In this document: positions 35,291-44,148 of the stretch, one piece after another
Numbering within the stretch: the first letter of the stretch is position 1
Layout: the number at the start of each line of letters is the position of its first letter
NCBI GenBank assembly: GCA_942492445.1
Contig: CALOEW010000076.1
Coordinates: forward strand, 1 to 64,000
DNA from: NORP240 sp942492445
Lineage (GTDB): Bacteria; Pseudomonadota; Gammaproteobacteria; Pseudomonadales; Pseudohongiellaceae
DNA: 64,000 bases
Reading direction: 5' to 3'
Made by a program: the position numbers and the translations under genes
Notes under the pieces: model-generated
The model's input: only the letters and a program-made list of their open reading frames with translations
What the model was told of the DNA's origin: nothing
The model's database searches: none

Positions 35291-35458
35291 TATTGAGGCA
35301 GGAAGCGAAACTAACCAGCCAGCCATGGCACCCCAAATGCCTGCACACTCTGCTTGGCCAGCAACCCCCGCCATAAAGCCCGCTAAAGCTCCCGCGACAG
35401 ATCCCATAAGTACGTCGTAAACAACAACCCTCCAGAAAAACGCCCACCAAACAGGCAA
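35276..35458 (-). CDS. Small membrane protein truncated into an IS5-type terminus
   Basis: 60 aa from a TTG start: VWWAFFWRVVVYDVLMGSVA then GALAGFMAGVAGQ and GAMAGWLVSLPASILGNL. Two hydrophobic segments joined by a short acidic/polar loop. It resembles short hypothetical inner-membrane proteins of gammaproteobacteria beginning with W-x-F-x-W-R. Its last codons GGG AAC CTC TGA come from the repeat terminus, exactly as in cysG, so the original C-terminus was probably a few residues longer. Confidence 0.6.
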   Translation of the reverse strand: MPVWWAFFWRVVVYDVLMGSVAGALAGFMAGVAGQAECAGIWGAMAGWLVSLPASILGNL

Positions 35459-35599
35459 CAGATTACTCCAGGATATTTTCCTTCAATTTCCTTGTCATAT
35501 TTGCTCGCATTTTCATGAGAATCATACAGGTTAAATCTGTTTTGCAAGAAAACAACCAGGCTGAGTTGGAGTTCCATCAATCTGGTGACGGGGACTAAG

Positions 35600-35776
35600 A
35601 TGCAGAGTACTGGTAAAAATCCTGGAGCTACTCCTAACTGCGGCTTTTGCAATGAAAAACCGCTAAATCTTGCGGAAGTAGTAGCTGGCCCCAATTTATT
35701 TAATTGCAGGAAATGTGTAATCCATGCCTGTGAATCGCATAGAGATGCCGGATTTCCAATTAAAGGAAACAAATAA
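35600..35776 (+). CDS. Stand-alone ClpX-type zinc-finger protein
   Basis: 58 aa from the ATG at 35600. CGFCNEKPLNLAEVVAGPNL then FNCRKC reproduces the ClpX zinc-binding domain spacing (C-x2-C-x(~19)-C-x2-C) with the typical V/I-A-G-P-x-x-(F/Y) core. No AAA+ module follows. In ClpX this domain dimerises and binds adaptors or substrates. A separate copy could act as an adaptor decoy or serve another binding role, but that is inference. Confidence 0.65.
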   Translation: MQSTGKNPGATPNCGFCNEKPLNLAEVVAGPNLFNCRKCVIHACESHRDAGFPIKGNK

Positions 35777-35886
35777 TTGAGCCCCGTAAAGTCTGTTAAC
35801 GAGTTTCCGCCAGGTATAAGTAGGACTTCAGGTGCATTGACGCTTTAACGTTATAGCGTTATTCTTCAGGTCGGAGGTGCCTTGTA

Positions 35887-36120
35887 ATGAGCGAAATGAC
35901 GAAAAGGTCCACTATCTATTTTGAGCCTGAAATTCATCACGCCTTGAGGATCAAGGCAGCCAACTCCCACCAGTCCCTGTCTGAGGTCGTGAACGAGGCT
36001 GTTCGCCTGGCTTTGCGTGAAGATTCTGAGGATTTGAACGCGTTCGAAGAACGTGCCGATGAATCCACACTGAGCTATGAAGCCTTGCTGAAAGATCTCA
36101 AGTCACATGGCAAGTTATGA
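35887..36120 (+). CDS. Antitoxin, ribbon-helix-helix type
   Basis: 77 aa. The N-terminus RSTIYFEPEIHHALRIKAAN with SLSEVVNEAVRLAL is a CopG-like ribbon-helix-helix DNA-binding fold. The acidic C-terminus (EDSEDLNAFEERADESTLSY) would wrap the toxin. It overlaps the following RelE/ParE toxin by 14 bp, the normal antitoxin-first arrangement, and should autoregulate the pair. Confidence 0.88.
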   Translation: MSEMTKRSTIYFEPEIHHALRIKAANSHQSLSEVVNEAVRLALREDSEDLNAFEERADESTLSYEALLKDLKSHGKL

Positions 36121-36370
36121 GCTTGTATTCAGGAAATCCGTTGCGAAGGACCTACGTAGCATTCCGAAAAAGGATGTTGCACGAATTCTGAAACGAATCG
36201 ACGCCTTACGCCAAGATCCTAGAGGAGAGGGGTGCGTAAAGCTTTCCGCACAGGAGCGGTATCGTGTACGCCAAGGCGTCTACCGTATTGTCTATGAGAT
36301 CCGAGACAATGAACTCATCGTCGTAGTCGTCAAAGTCAACCATCGGTCTGCAGTTTATAAGAATAGCTGA
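36107..36370 (+). CDS. Toxin, RelE/ParE family
   Basis: 87 aa. YELVFRKSVAKDLRSIPKKD, ILKRIDALRQDPRGEGCVKL, YRVRQGVYRIVYEIRDNELI and VVVKVNHRSAVYKN follow the RelE/ParE fold: basic helices then a four-strand sheet ending in H-R-x-x-x-Y. Most such proteins are ribosome-dependent mRNA endonucleases or gyrase poisons; which applies cannot be told from sequence alone. Confidence 0.88.
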   Translation: MASYELVFRKSVAKDLRSIPKKDVARILKRIDALRQDPRGEGCVKLSAQERYRVRQGVYRIVYEIRDNELIVVVVKVNHRSAVYKNS

Positions 36371-36529
36371 CCACGATAGGAATCCGCCTGGTAAAAGCCG
36401 CCATAGCCGCAGGATCAATTGGAGTGAAGGATATTTCTCTGAATTGTCCAATCAATCCTGTATTCAGCTTATCCCTGTCACAAATTTATTATCCCACCAC
36501 TTGTGCATCTTGTTCGTTGAGTAAAAAAG

Positions 36530-36542
36530 GTATATTTTATAC
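36530..36542. promoter_or_regulatory. Palindrome before brnT, possible operator
   Basis: GTATA TTT TATAC, ending 8 bp before the GTG start. Position and symmetry suit binding by the BrnA ribbon-helix-helix repressor or a -10 region; not demonstrated. Confidence 0.45.
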
Positions 36543-36550
36543 TCATAAGT

Positions 36551-36808
36551 GTGTTCGAATATGACCTGAAGAAAAGCAAGGCCAATCTCAAAAAACACGG
36601 AATAGACTTCCATGCAGCTCAACAGCTCTGGGAAGATCCGGACATTCTGGAGATTCGTGCAACCTCAAGTGATGAAACGCGATTTTTAGTAAAAGGCCGG
36701 ATAGAAGGCAAACACTGGTCAGCAATTGTGACGTACAGAAACGAAAATATTCGCCTGATCTCGGTGAGGAGGTCTCGCACGAAGGAGGTGAAACTCTATG
36801 AAAGCTAA
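36551..36808 (+). CDS. brnT: BrnT-family toxin
   Basis: 85 aa from a GTG. FEYDLKKSKANLKKHGIDFH, AAQQLWEDPDILEIRA, RFLVKGRIEGKHWSAIVTYR and IRLISVRRSRTKEVKLYE match BrnT: the K-x-x-x-N-x-x-K-H-G-(I/V)-x-F signature and the C-terminal R-x-S-R. BrnT is an RNase with a RelE-like fold. The toxin-first order with the antitoxin after it is characteristic of BrnTA. Confidence 0.92.
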   Translation: MFEYDLKKSKANLKKHGIDFHAAQQLWEDPDILEIRATSSDETRFLVKGRIEGKHWSAIVTYRNENIRLISVRRSRTKEVKLYES

Positions 36809-37049
36809 AGACCTGGATAAAAAGTTTAATGAAGGAAAAGAGGACATCATCGATGATCTCGATCTTTCCACTGCACGAAGGGTAAACCAGGAACAGAAGC
36901 GCATAAACGTTGATTTTCCATCCTGGGTTGTTGATTCCCTGGATCGTGAGGCAGCTCGTATTGGCGTCACCAGGCAATCGATAATCAAAGTCTGGTTGGT
37001 CGAGCGGTTAAAAGCCGAGGGTGTAAATCATGACAGTATAGGGCAGTAA
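36798..37049 (+). CDS. brnA: BrnA-family antitoxin
   Basis: 83 aa. An acidic N-terminal part (KKFNEGKEDIIDDLDLSTAR) contacts the toxin. A ribbon-helix-helix DNA-binding segment at the C-terminus (RINVDFPSWVVDSLDREAAR then IGVTRQSIIKVWLVERL) follows. Overlaps brnT by 11 bp. BrnA should autorepress the operon, possibly at the palindrome 36530-36542. Confidence 0.9.
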   Translation: MKAKDLDKKFNEGKEDIIDDLDLSTARRVNQEQKRINVDFPSWVVDSLDREAARIGVTRQSIIKVWLVERLKAEGVNHDSIGQ

Positions 37050-37933
37050 AATTGAAATCTCCCATGGGAAGAGGGAGTTCACTGGTTTAGCGCTTTGGTT
37101 GATCTAACCGGAAATATTGTCGAAGTAATCTCGAATGGTAGCGCTACCTGTATTCCATTGAGGAATATTCTAGGTGTCGAGACTCCACAATCTACACTAC
37201 GCCAGCATTGGATGAAGATGGCGTAGAAAGGTAACGAGCACTTACTACGCAGTAATGCCAATACCGGAAGCTCCAACAAACCGAAAAACAACCAAGCGGA
37301 AATGCAGGGGATATTGTTAGCGGCCTGTTATTTAGGAGTAATATGACAACTTCAATGCAACTGAATGTCCGGTAATCTTATTACCGGAAATAGGAGAAAT
37401 AAATCAAGGTAAAAGGGGAAGTTGTATTGGCTGAGGAGAGGAACGAAAAGAAAAAGCCCCCGGGCATGAGAAAGCAACCGGAAGGTACGGAATCTGATAT
37501 TGAACCACTATCCAGGCAGAGCTGAGGGATGTGGAGGTTATTTCCGCTCGGGCCGAGTGCGCAGCAGGGCGACCGAGCCGCCCCGCAATCCACCGAACCT
37601 GCTCCAACAAAGAATTAGTTCAGGCGGCACCACGGATTTCCACATAGGCGTTGTACCAGATTCTGAAAGATCAGCGCGCTGTGAAACTGTTACGCCTGGA
37701 CTCACTACGAGTAGGTACCAAGGTTCTTAAGCTATTTACTGAAGATGTGGGGGGGGGCGTATGAAGGCTAAAATAGTGATTTATTATTTCCGGTAATCTT
37801 TATTACCGGAAATAGTGGTATTGGCGGGATTGGGCCACTATTCACGCAAAGCTGGCTACAAACCTGTCAACTGAAGCGTTTTCAGGCGGTTCGCGTCGTA
37901 GTGCAATCCAGGTGGTCGCGTGTAATACTGACT
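37050..37933. other. Long non-coding stretch with two matching hairpins
   Basis: About 880 bp with no supported gene. It contains two near-identical palindromes 420 bp apart: TCCGGTAAT CTT ATTACCGGA at 37368-37388 and TTTCCGGTAAT CTTT ATTACCGGAAA at 37787-37812, each followed by AATAG. They could be bidirectional terminators, protein-binding sites or the ends of a small element. Many short frames here are random. Confidence 0.55.
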
Positions 37934-38395
37934 CTAACCAGATATCAGATCCGGTCTGCTGGCTTCCTGCCAGGCGCTGCGGCGCAGTCTACCGACGTTG
38001 AATTCGTAGGACTTGCACACTTCCGATTGCTTTCTGGCTGGCTGTAATTGATGCGCTATGGGCGTCCCGCTGATTTCACGCATATCGAAATTTACCAGCC
38101 TTGGTGCCGATTTCTTGTCTTTAAGTGTGGACTCATAATAGTCGACCGCGGCCTCTCTAAGTTTTACGATATTGATCGGACCGTCATAGCCGTAATAACC
38201 GGCAAACGTCACGCTGGATCTGTCGGCATGTTCGAATACTGCAGACTCTATGGATGCTCTCAAGTGGGCAACGCAATCGTAATTCTTGCCTCGAAACCCG
38301 ATCTGAAAAATCAACGTGAAATGCTGAAACCCGACTTCCGGCCCCTTGCGGGCCCCGGGCACGACATTGTTGAACGTAACCTGCATTGTTGGCAT
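37934..38395 (-). CDS. Conserved-looking hypothetical protein
   Basis: 153 aa from the ATG at 38395, chosen over 38449 because GAGG lies about 8 nt before it. FNNVVPGARKGPEVGFQHFT, GKNYDCVAHLRASIESAVFE and SVTFAGYYGYDGPINIVKLR look like a real protein: balanced composition and no low complexity. Not recognised and without signal peptide. It is isolated between non-coding stretches. Confidence 0.55.
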   Translation of the reverse strand: MPTMQVTFNNVVPGARKGPEVGFQHFTLIFQIGFRGKNYDCVAHLRASIESAVFEHADRSSVTFAGYYGYDGPINIVKLREAAVDYYESTLKDKKSAPRLVNFDMREISGTPIAHQLQPARKQSEVCKSYEFNVGRLRRSAWQEASRPDLISG

Positions 38396-38683
38396 ATGTG
38401 TAGCCTCAAGACAGTAATCAAAGGCTTTTGTAACTATTCTTACAGTCATTTAATACTGTAGTATGTGGTATTACAAGTCCGAATTGTGCAAGACTACAAT
38501 TGGTTCGACGAACGCTGATAAACATCAATAAAAAATCAATATGCCCTTGTTTTTATTGGAATTTATTTCATTTCTATTTGTTAGTACCCACTCACATCAA
38601 GTCAAAGTAAATTTATACTATCCAATAAAAAACAGTCAATTAGCAGACCAAGCTAATCTTTATTCACGCCGAACTTTACCTGG

Positions 38684-40042
38684 CTAATCGTGGACCTTAC
38701 GTTTGCTCCGCATGGTCACGAATTCCTCGGCCAGGGTTGGATGAATTCCGATGCTGCGGTCAAAATCACTCTTGGTGGCACCGCAATTCAATGCCACTGC
38801 GAATCCCTGCAACAGCTCACCGGCATCTGGGCCTACCATGTGCACCCCCAGTACGCGGTCATTCGCGGCGTTGACCACCAGCTTCAATAATGACCGCTCT
38901 TCCCTGCCACTTAATGTGTGTTTGAGCTGTTTGACCCTGGCACTGTACAAATCCAGCTCCAGTCCCTCGGCCACTGCCTCCTGTTCAGTCAGCCCCACAG
39001 TGGCAACGCTGGGAAGAGAAAACACGGCAGAGGGAATATTCTGATAGTCCATATCACAAACCTCTTCGGAGAAAAGGGCTCGGGCAACCAGTTGCGCCTC
39101 GGCCAGGGCCACGGGAGTTAGCGCAACACGGTTAATGACGTCACCCACTGCGTAGATGCCCGGTTCAGCAGTCCTGAAGTGCCTGTCCACCAGGATGGCG
39201 CCGTTTTCACTGCACTGGACATTGACATTTTCCAGTCCCAGATCGGCTGTCATCGGTCGGCGTCCCGCTGCAACCAGCACCGATTCGCTTTCAACTTCAA
39301 TTCCGTTGTCAAGGGTAGTCAGCAACTTATTGTTTTCACTTTCAATCCTTACTGGACTGGCTAGCAGCTGCAAGTCCATATGCTGGCGGATTTCTCCCGT
39401 CAGAAACTGCCTGACTTCGTCGTCAAAACCTCGAAGCAGGGCTTCACCCCGGTAAACGAGGGTTACCCGGCAGCCCAGGCGGGTGAAGATACTGGCAAAC
39501 TCGACGGCAATATACCCGCCGCCGATTATCACCATGGATTCCGGCAGGGTTTCCATTTTAAAGATCTCGTTAGAGGTGATGGCCAGTTCGTTTCCCTCGA
39601 AGGGCGGAACCCAGGGCCAGCCACCCGTGGCTATCAGGATATACCTGGCCGTGACACGACGATTGTCCACCAGCACTTCGTGAGGTCCGGCAATTGTGGC
39701 CCGATGCTCGAAAACCGTGACCTTATTGTTCTCAAGAATGGATTTATAAATGCTCTCCAGTCTTTTGATTTCCTTGTCTTTGTTCGCCTTGAGGCGCGTC
39801 CAGTCAAAGTCGATCTCCGGGGTTTCCCATCCAAATCCACGGCTGTCCTGGAAGGCATCATGAAAGTACGCTGCGTAGCTGAACAGCTTCTTCGGGACGC
39901 AGCCTGCATTGACACAGGTACCCCCGAAATAGCGCTCCTCGGCACAGGCTACCCTGGCCCCCAGACTGGCAGCGACGCGACTTGCACGCACTCCCCCCGA
40001 TCCTCCTCCTATTACAAACAGGTCAAACTCAAATGCTGACAA
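38684..40042 (-). CDS. gor: Glutathione-disulfide reductase
   Basis: 452 aa, family length. FAD-binding FDLFVIGGGSGGVRASRVAA; redox-active disulfide GGTCVNAGCVPKKLF; NADPH domain MVIIGGGYIAVEFASIFTRL; central GIYAVGDVINRVALTPVALA; dimerisation domain with the catalytic GIHPTLAEEFVTMRSKRK (His-Glu pair). It reduces oxidised glutathione with NADPH in the cytoplasm. Its gene is divergent from alkB with 128 bp between starts. Two exported GST-fold proteins elsewhere in the window make the glutathione link worth noting, though no direct operon exists. Confidence 0.96.
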   Translation of the reverse strand: MSAFEFDLFVIGGGSGGVRASRVAASLGARVACAEERYFGGTCVNAGCVPKKLFSYAAYFHDAFQDSRGFGWETPEIDFDWTRLKANKDKEIKRLESIYKSILENNKVTVFEHRATIAGPHEVLVDNRRVTARYILIATGGWPWVPPFEGNELAITSNEIFKMETLPESMVIIGGGYIAVEFASIFTRLGCRVTLVYRGEALLRGFDDEVRQFLTGEIRQHMDLQLLASPVRIESENNKLLTTLDNGIEVESESVLVAAGRRPMTADLGLENVNVQCSENGAILVDRHFRTAEPGIYAVGDVINRVALTPVALAEAQLVARALFSEEVCDMDYQNIPSAVFSLPSVATVGLTEQEAVAEGLELDLYSARVKQLKHTLSGREERSLLKLVVNAANDRVLGVHMVGPDAGELLQGFAVALNCGATKSDFDRSIGIHPTLAEEFVTMRSKRKVHD

Positions 40043-40170
40043 AATAGTGTTCCCCCGCGGCTGTGAAGTCCCCGGCTGACCAGGGCGCTTCGCGCATTAT
40101 GCACGGCTTGCAGCGTAAATAAACTGTTCTGACCGGGACACGCAATTCTGTGATTTAATTGGCATGAACC

Positions 40171-40830
40171 ATGAAATCTCTCGGTGAACAGGCAGAATTT
40201 TTTACCCCCCAGGGGCCGACAACCCACCAGCTGGGCAACGCCGAACTGGTGGAGCATCGCAACGCATTTTCTCAAGCGGAATCAGCCAGGTACTTCCGGT
40301 TTTTACTGGAAAACATAAATTGGCGAAGTGCTGCCGTTCCCATAGCCGGCAAGCTTGTTCCCATTCCCCGTCTGCAATGCTGGATTGCAGACCCCGGGCT
40401 TTCTTATACCTACTCCGGCATTACCATGCACCCGGAGGGTTGGTCGGAGCCCTTGCTTGAAATCCGCGAACGGGTGCAGCGGCTGGCAGGAATGGCATTC
40501 AATGCCGCTCTGCTCAACCTGTACCGTGATGGTCGGGACAGTGTCGCGTGGCACGCGGATGATGAACCCGAACTGGGGTCCGACCCCGTGGTGGCCTCCG
40601 TCAGCTTCGGTGCCAGCAGGCCGTTTGACTTAAGGCCGAGGAAGTCAACCGGCAGTACCGGTAGGCTCCGGATCGTGCTGGTCGATGGTTCGTTGCTGAT
40701 CATGGGGAACACGGTACAGGCCAATTGGCTGCATCAACTCCCAAAGGTCAAGGGCCTGGAGGAACCACGGATAAACCTGACCTTCAGGCTGTTGCCGGTG
40801 GCGGTTGGAAGGCTCTGTGGCGACACCTGA
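40171..40830 (+). CDS. alkB: Alpha-ketoglutarate-dependent dioxygenase, AlkB family
   Basis: 219 aa. Fe(II)/2-oxoglutarate enzyme that removes alkyl groups from DNA or RNA bases. RLQCWIADPGLSYTYSGITM is a substrate-recognition-lid type segment. Metal residues: His-x-Asp in VAWHADDEPELG and His in NWLHQLPK. Two Arg in EPRINLTFRLLP bind 2-oxoglutarate. It is closer to the AlkBH2/3-like bacterial subgroup than to E. coli AlkB by overall look. It overlaps the next gene. Confidence 0.92.
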   Translation: MKSLGEQAEFFTPQGPTTHQLGNAELVEHRNAFSQAESARYFRFLLENINWRSAAVPIAGKLVPIPRLQCWIADPGLSYTYSGITMHPEGWSEPLLEIRERVQRLAGMAFNAALLNLYRDGRDSVAWHADDEPELGSDPVVASVSFGASRPFDLRPRKSTGSTGRLRIVLVDGSLLIMGNTVQANWLHQLPKVKGLEEPRINLTFRLLPVAVGRLCGDT

Positions 40831-41971
40831 TCATTTTGACGTCGCTGTCATCGGGGCCGGAGTCATTGGCCTGGCCGTTGCCCGGGTGCTGGCTGCGGCG
40901 CCCTTCATGGCGAATCGGAGCCTGGTGTTGCTGGACCAGGAAGAGGGTTTCGGTAAGCACACCAGCAGCCGCAGCAGTGAGGTCATCCATGCCGGAATTT
41001 ACTACCCCACAGGCTCACTGAAGGCCGACCTCTGCGTTCGGGGCCGACATCTTCTGTACGAACATTGCCGTCGCTTCAAGGTCCCCTGCAGGTGCACTGG
41101 AAAACTCATCGTCGCATCGGCTGGAGAGTCCACCAGGCTGGAGGCACTGCACAAGCAGGGAGCTGCCAACGGGGTTACCGGCCTTGCGCTGCTGGATGCC
41201 GGAACCCTGAGCAGCCTGGAAGAATGTGTCAGGGCCGACTTGGCGCTGATCTCTCCGTCCTCCGGAATTATAGACTCTCACAGTTACATGCTCAGTCTGC
41301 TGCACCTTGCGCAGATGCACGGTGCCATTTTTGCACCCAATACCCGGGTTGAAGCCATCTCACAGCATGGTGATGGTTTGCGGGTGGATACGCGGGTTAA
41401 ATCTTCAGTCAGCGATGTTGACTCAAGCTACCAGTTTGCCGCTGGAGCGGTTGTCTGTTGTGCCGGGTTGCAAAGCGAGGCCCTGGCGCGACGATTTGAA
41501 GGGCTGGAAAAGCTGGCCATTCCCCGCCAGTACTTCTGCAAGGGCGACTACTTCTCTTATGCCGGGCAGAATCCATTCAATCATCTCGTCTACCCGATAC
41601 CGGAAACCAATACCACCGGCCTGGGCATCCATGCCACGCCGGATATGGCAGGGTGTCTGCGCTTCGGTCCCGATGTCAGCTTCGTCGATACCGAAATCTA
41701 CACCGTCGATCCGCAAAAACGGGACCGGTTCGCGGAAGCCATCCGCAAGTATTTTCCAGGTATCGAAGCGCAACACCTCAACCCGGACTACGCAGGAATC
41801 AGACCCAGGCTTTCCGGGCCAGGAGAGCCTGCTGCGGATTTTGTCATCCAGGACGGGACTCCCTGGGGTGTTCCCAACCTGACCCTGCTGTTCGGGATTG
41901 AATCGCCCGGACTCACTGCCAGTCTTGCAATTGCTGAAAAAGTCGCAGGCATGGTCAACCAGTCTTTTTGA
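40817..41971 (+). CDS. FAD-dependent oxidoreductase, L-2-hydroxyglutarate dehydrogenase-like
   Basis: 384 aa from the GTG at 40817 (14-bp overlap with alkB, so translationally coupled). DAO-type FAD enzyme: FDVAVIGAGVIGLAVARVLA, then KHTSSRSSEVIHAGIYYPTG, which is the L2HGDH/YhiQ-like signature, and PDYAGIRPRLSGPGEPAADF and LLFGIESPGLTASLAIAEKV at the C-terminus. Relatives oxidise L-2-hydroxyglutarate, a by-product of 2-oxoglutarate metabolism, but the substrate is not proven here. Confidence 0.88.
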   Translation: MATPDHFDVAVIGAGVIGLAVARVLAAAPFMANRSLVLLDQEEGFGKHTSSRSSEVIHAGIYYPTGSLKADLCVRGRHLLYEHCRRFKVPCRCTGKLIVASAGESTRLEALHKQGAANGVTGLALLDAGTLSSLEECVRADLALISPSSGIIDSHSYMLSLLHLAQMHGAIFAPNTRVEAISQHGDGLRVDTRVKSSVSDVDSSYQFAAGAVVCCAGLQSEALARRFEGLEKLAIPRQYFCKGDYFSYAGQNPFNHLVYPIPETNTTGLGIHATPDMAGCLRFGPDVSFVDTEIYTVDPQKRDRFAEAIRKYFPGIEAQHLNPDYAGIRPRLSGPGEPAADFVIQDGTPWGVPNLTLLFGIESPGLTASLAIAEKVAGMVNQSF

Positions 41972-42107
41972 GTGGCGGGAATTTCTGACTATCTCCCAAT
42001 GGGTTGGCCTGTGGTCGGTTTCATTGCAAGGGCAACGAAGTCGTTGAGCAGTGTTCTGGCTGGAGCCTTCCTCAGGCGCCAGCTTTTTTACTGGGGCTTG
42101 GAGGACA

Positions 42108-42461
42108 CTAATAAGTTGCACCTGGCGTAGAGGATTTTTCCGGAGCCTTGGAAAGCAGAGCCTCGAAGCATTGTTTCAGGGTTTCGTTGTCACCAAGGAA
42201 CTGAACACCGATGCCTGCCTTCCGGTCCGAAAGGGTATTCTTCGGTGTCACCCAGACCACTCTGCCCTCGGCGGCACAGCTGAGCTCCGGAAACCTGAGA
42301 ATGATAAGGAGCACCTCACCCAGATCATGCAGGTGCCCGGTGGGTATGAAGAGGCCGCAATTGTCCACATGGGGCATGAAATAATGTCTCAATGCGGCAG
42401 AGTCGACAATCCTGAGTGAGAACAGTTTAGGCTGTGGCGAGTAGGTGGATCGTTTGTGCAT
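42108..42461 (-). CDS. pilZ: PilZ-domain protein (type IV pilus PilZ type)
   Basis: 117 aa, the last gene of the long leftward operon. FSLRIVDSAALRHYFMPHVD, CGLFIPTGHLHDLGEVLLII, AEGRVVWVTPKNTLSDRKAG and IGVQFLGDN fit PilZ as found directly after holB in many gammaproteobacteria. That class often lacks the c-di-GMP-binding RxxxR motif; none is seen here. It supports type IV pilus assembly with FimX/PilB in relatives. Starts 1 bp after the holB stop. Confidence 0.9.
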   Translation of the reverse strand: MHKRSTYSPQPKLFSLRIVDSAALRHYFMPHVDNCGLFIPTGHLHDLGEVLLIILRFPELSCAAEGRVVWVTPKNTLSDRKAGIGVQFLGDNETLKQCFEALLSKAPEKSSTPGATY

Positions 42462-42462
42462 G

Positions 42463-43461
42463 TCAGTGTGTCAGGCGCGACCAGCGCCACATTATGCCCT
42501 CCAGGACCAGCTGACCATTGGGATTTGACACCCCCGCCAACTGCAGCCTGGCTTCCTCGGCCGCCCGGTTCATGGCCAGCAAACGGGTAAGCAGTTCATC
42601 CCCCGCCAGGGAAGCTTCGGACATCAGGCGATAAAGATGAAGGACTTCTTTTCCGCCGGCTGCCGGCTGCTCAATCCCCAGCAACTGCTTCAGCATCAGT
42701 GTAGTAATCTGCCAAAGCCATTCCAGAACTTTCTCTGCTCCCAGGGTCTTGCCGGCCACAGCAAAGTCCGTGGGATCCAAGCTTCCCTCCAGCATCGCCG
42801 CCAGTCCCGTGAGGACCGTGCCGCGAGCCTGCCGATCCTCGCTTTCCAGCAGGTGCAGGGCGAGTAACGGGCGGTTGCCCGCCAGCACCAGGGCTTCCTC
42901 GAGCTCATCGTTCGAAGCGGACCGTTCCTGCAGCCAGGCACGGACCAGTTGTGCATCGGGAGCTGTAAACAGAATGCGCTGACAGCGACTGCGGACTGTG
43001 GGCAGCAACCGGCCCGGGTTGTCAGCAATGAGCAACAGGACTGTGCTGCCTGGCGGTTCCTCGAGGGTCTTCAATAACGCATTGGCAGCATTGGCATTAA
43101 GGGAATCGGCATTGTGCAGAATGACCACTTTGCGAGCACTGCTGTGGCTGGTCTTGCTGGCAAAATCCGTGAGCTCTCTTACCTGGTCAACTTTGACCAC
43201 TTTACTGTCTTCCGGGGCGACAATCAGTAGATCAGGATTGCTGCCCGCAATCAGCAACCGGCAACTTCGGCACTGGCCGCAGGCGCGTTCAAGTTGCGCG
43301 GGTTCGCAAAGAAGGAATGCAGCAGCGGCATGGGCGAAGTGCCTTTTTCCGAGGCCCCGTTCGCCTGCAAGCAGATAGGCGTGGGCAATACGTTCACCGC
43401 GCTGCTGTTGAAGCAATCGGTGCCAAAGAGGTTCCTGCCAGGGGTAAGGTTGCAGCTCCAT
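42463..43461 (-). CDS. holB: DNA polymerase III subunit delta'
   Basis: 332 aa. Clamp-loader subunit. P-loop-like LLAGERGLGKRHFAHAAAAF (Lys-Arg instead of the classic GKT, as in delta', which does not hydrolyse ATP), zinc-binding Cys set ACGQCRSCRL, VKVDQVRELTDFASKTSHSS, ANALLKTLEEPPGSTVLLLI (SRC region: TVRSRCQRI). Ends at pilZ and begins 7 bp after tmk. Confidence 0.94.
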   Translation of the reverse strand: MELQPYPWQEPLWHRLLQQQRGERIAHAYLLAGERGLGKRHFAHAAAAFLLCEPAQLERACGQCRSCRLLIAGSNPDLLIVAPEDSKVVKVDQVRELTDFASKTSHSSARKVVILHNADSLNANAANALLKTLEEPPGSTVLLLIADNPGRLLPTVRSRCQRILFTAPDAQLVRAWLQERSASNDELEEALVLAGNRPLLALHLLESEDRQARGTVLTGLAAMLEGSLDPTDFAVAGKTLGAEKVLEWLWQITTLMLKQLLGIEQPAAGGKEVLHLYRLMSEASLAGDELLTRLLAMNRAAEEARLQLAGVSNPNGQLVLEGIMWRWSRLTH

Positions 43462-43468
43462 GCCGGAG

Positions 43469-44125
43469 TCAGTCTCCAGTTGTCTCGTCTACCAGCGTTC
43501 TTATCACTTCAAGTGTAGCAGACTTGACACGTTCAAGCGGTTGCCCGGCATCGATAACCACACATCGATTCGGTTCGGACGCCGCCCGTTTCAGGTAGGT
43601 TGCCCTCACTCGCAGGAAAAATTCCAGTTCTTCTTTCTCAAAGCGATCCAGATCACCCCGCCTGGAAGCACGCAAGAGACCGGCCTTCGGGTCCATATCA
43701 AGGATGATGGTCAGGTCCGGCCGCAGACTGTCCTGAACCAGTTGTTCCAGTGCAGCGATCTTGTTGGTGTCAAGCTGCCTTCCTCCACCCTGGTAGGCGT
43801 AGGTTGCATCGGTAAAGCGATCACAGAGCACCCAGGTGCCTCGGGCCAGAGCCGGCCTGATACGGTGATTGAGATGCTGGGCACGAGCCGCGAACATCAA
43901 CAGTAACTCGGCAGTCGGATCCAATGGCTCTGAACCGTCCTGTAGCAGCAGATCGCGAATGCGCTCAGCCACTTCGGTTCCACCAGGCTCCCGGGTCACC
44001 AGCAAGTCAATGTTCCGCCTTTCCAGCAGTTCCTGGATGAAAGCAATATTGGTAGATTTGCCGACCCCTTCCACGCCTTCCATGGTGATGAACCTGCCTG
44101 GCCCGTTTCCTTCTGCTCCGCTCAT
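43469..44125 (-). CDS. tmk: Thymidylate kinase
   Basis: 218 aa. dTMP to dTDP. P-loop TMEGVEGVGKSTNIAFIQEL; DRx motif VTREPGGTEVAERIRDLLLQ; LCDRFTDATYAYQGGGRQLD; LID region RASRRGDLDRFEKEELEFF. A normal neighbour of holB and mltG. A later Met (ITMEGVEG) is an alternative start, but the N-terminal 14 residues read well. Confidence 0.95.
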   Translation of the reverse strand: MSGAEGNGPGRFITMEGVEGVGKSTNIAFIQELLERRNIDLLVTREPGGTEVAERIRDLLLQDGSEPLDPTAELLLMFAARAQHLNHRIRPALARGTWVLCDRFTDATYAYQGGGRQLDTNKIAALEQLVQDSLRPDLTIILDMDPKAGLLRASRRGDLDRFEKEELEFFLRVRATYLKRAASEPNRCVVIDAGQPLERVKSATLEVIRTLVDETTGD

Positions 44126-44148
44126 AGTTGCTTTTGTTTTTCCGCCTT

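Noticed and set aside
37050..37933. Integron attC sites or a CRISPR array
   Set aside because: No attC-type GTTRRRY/RYYYAAC pairs and no spaced repeat series; only the two hairpins.
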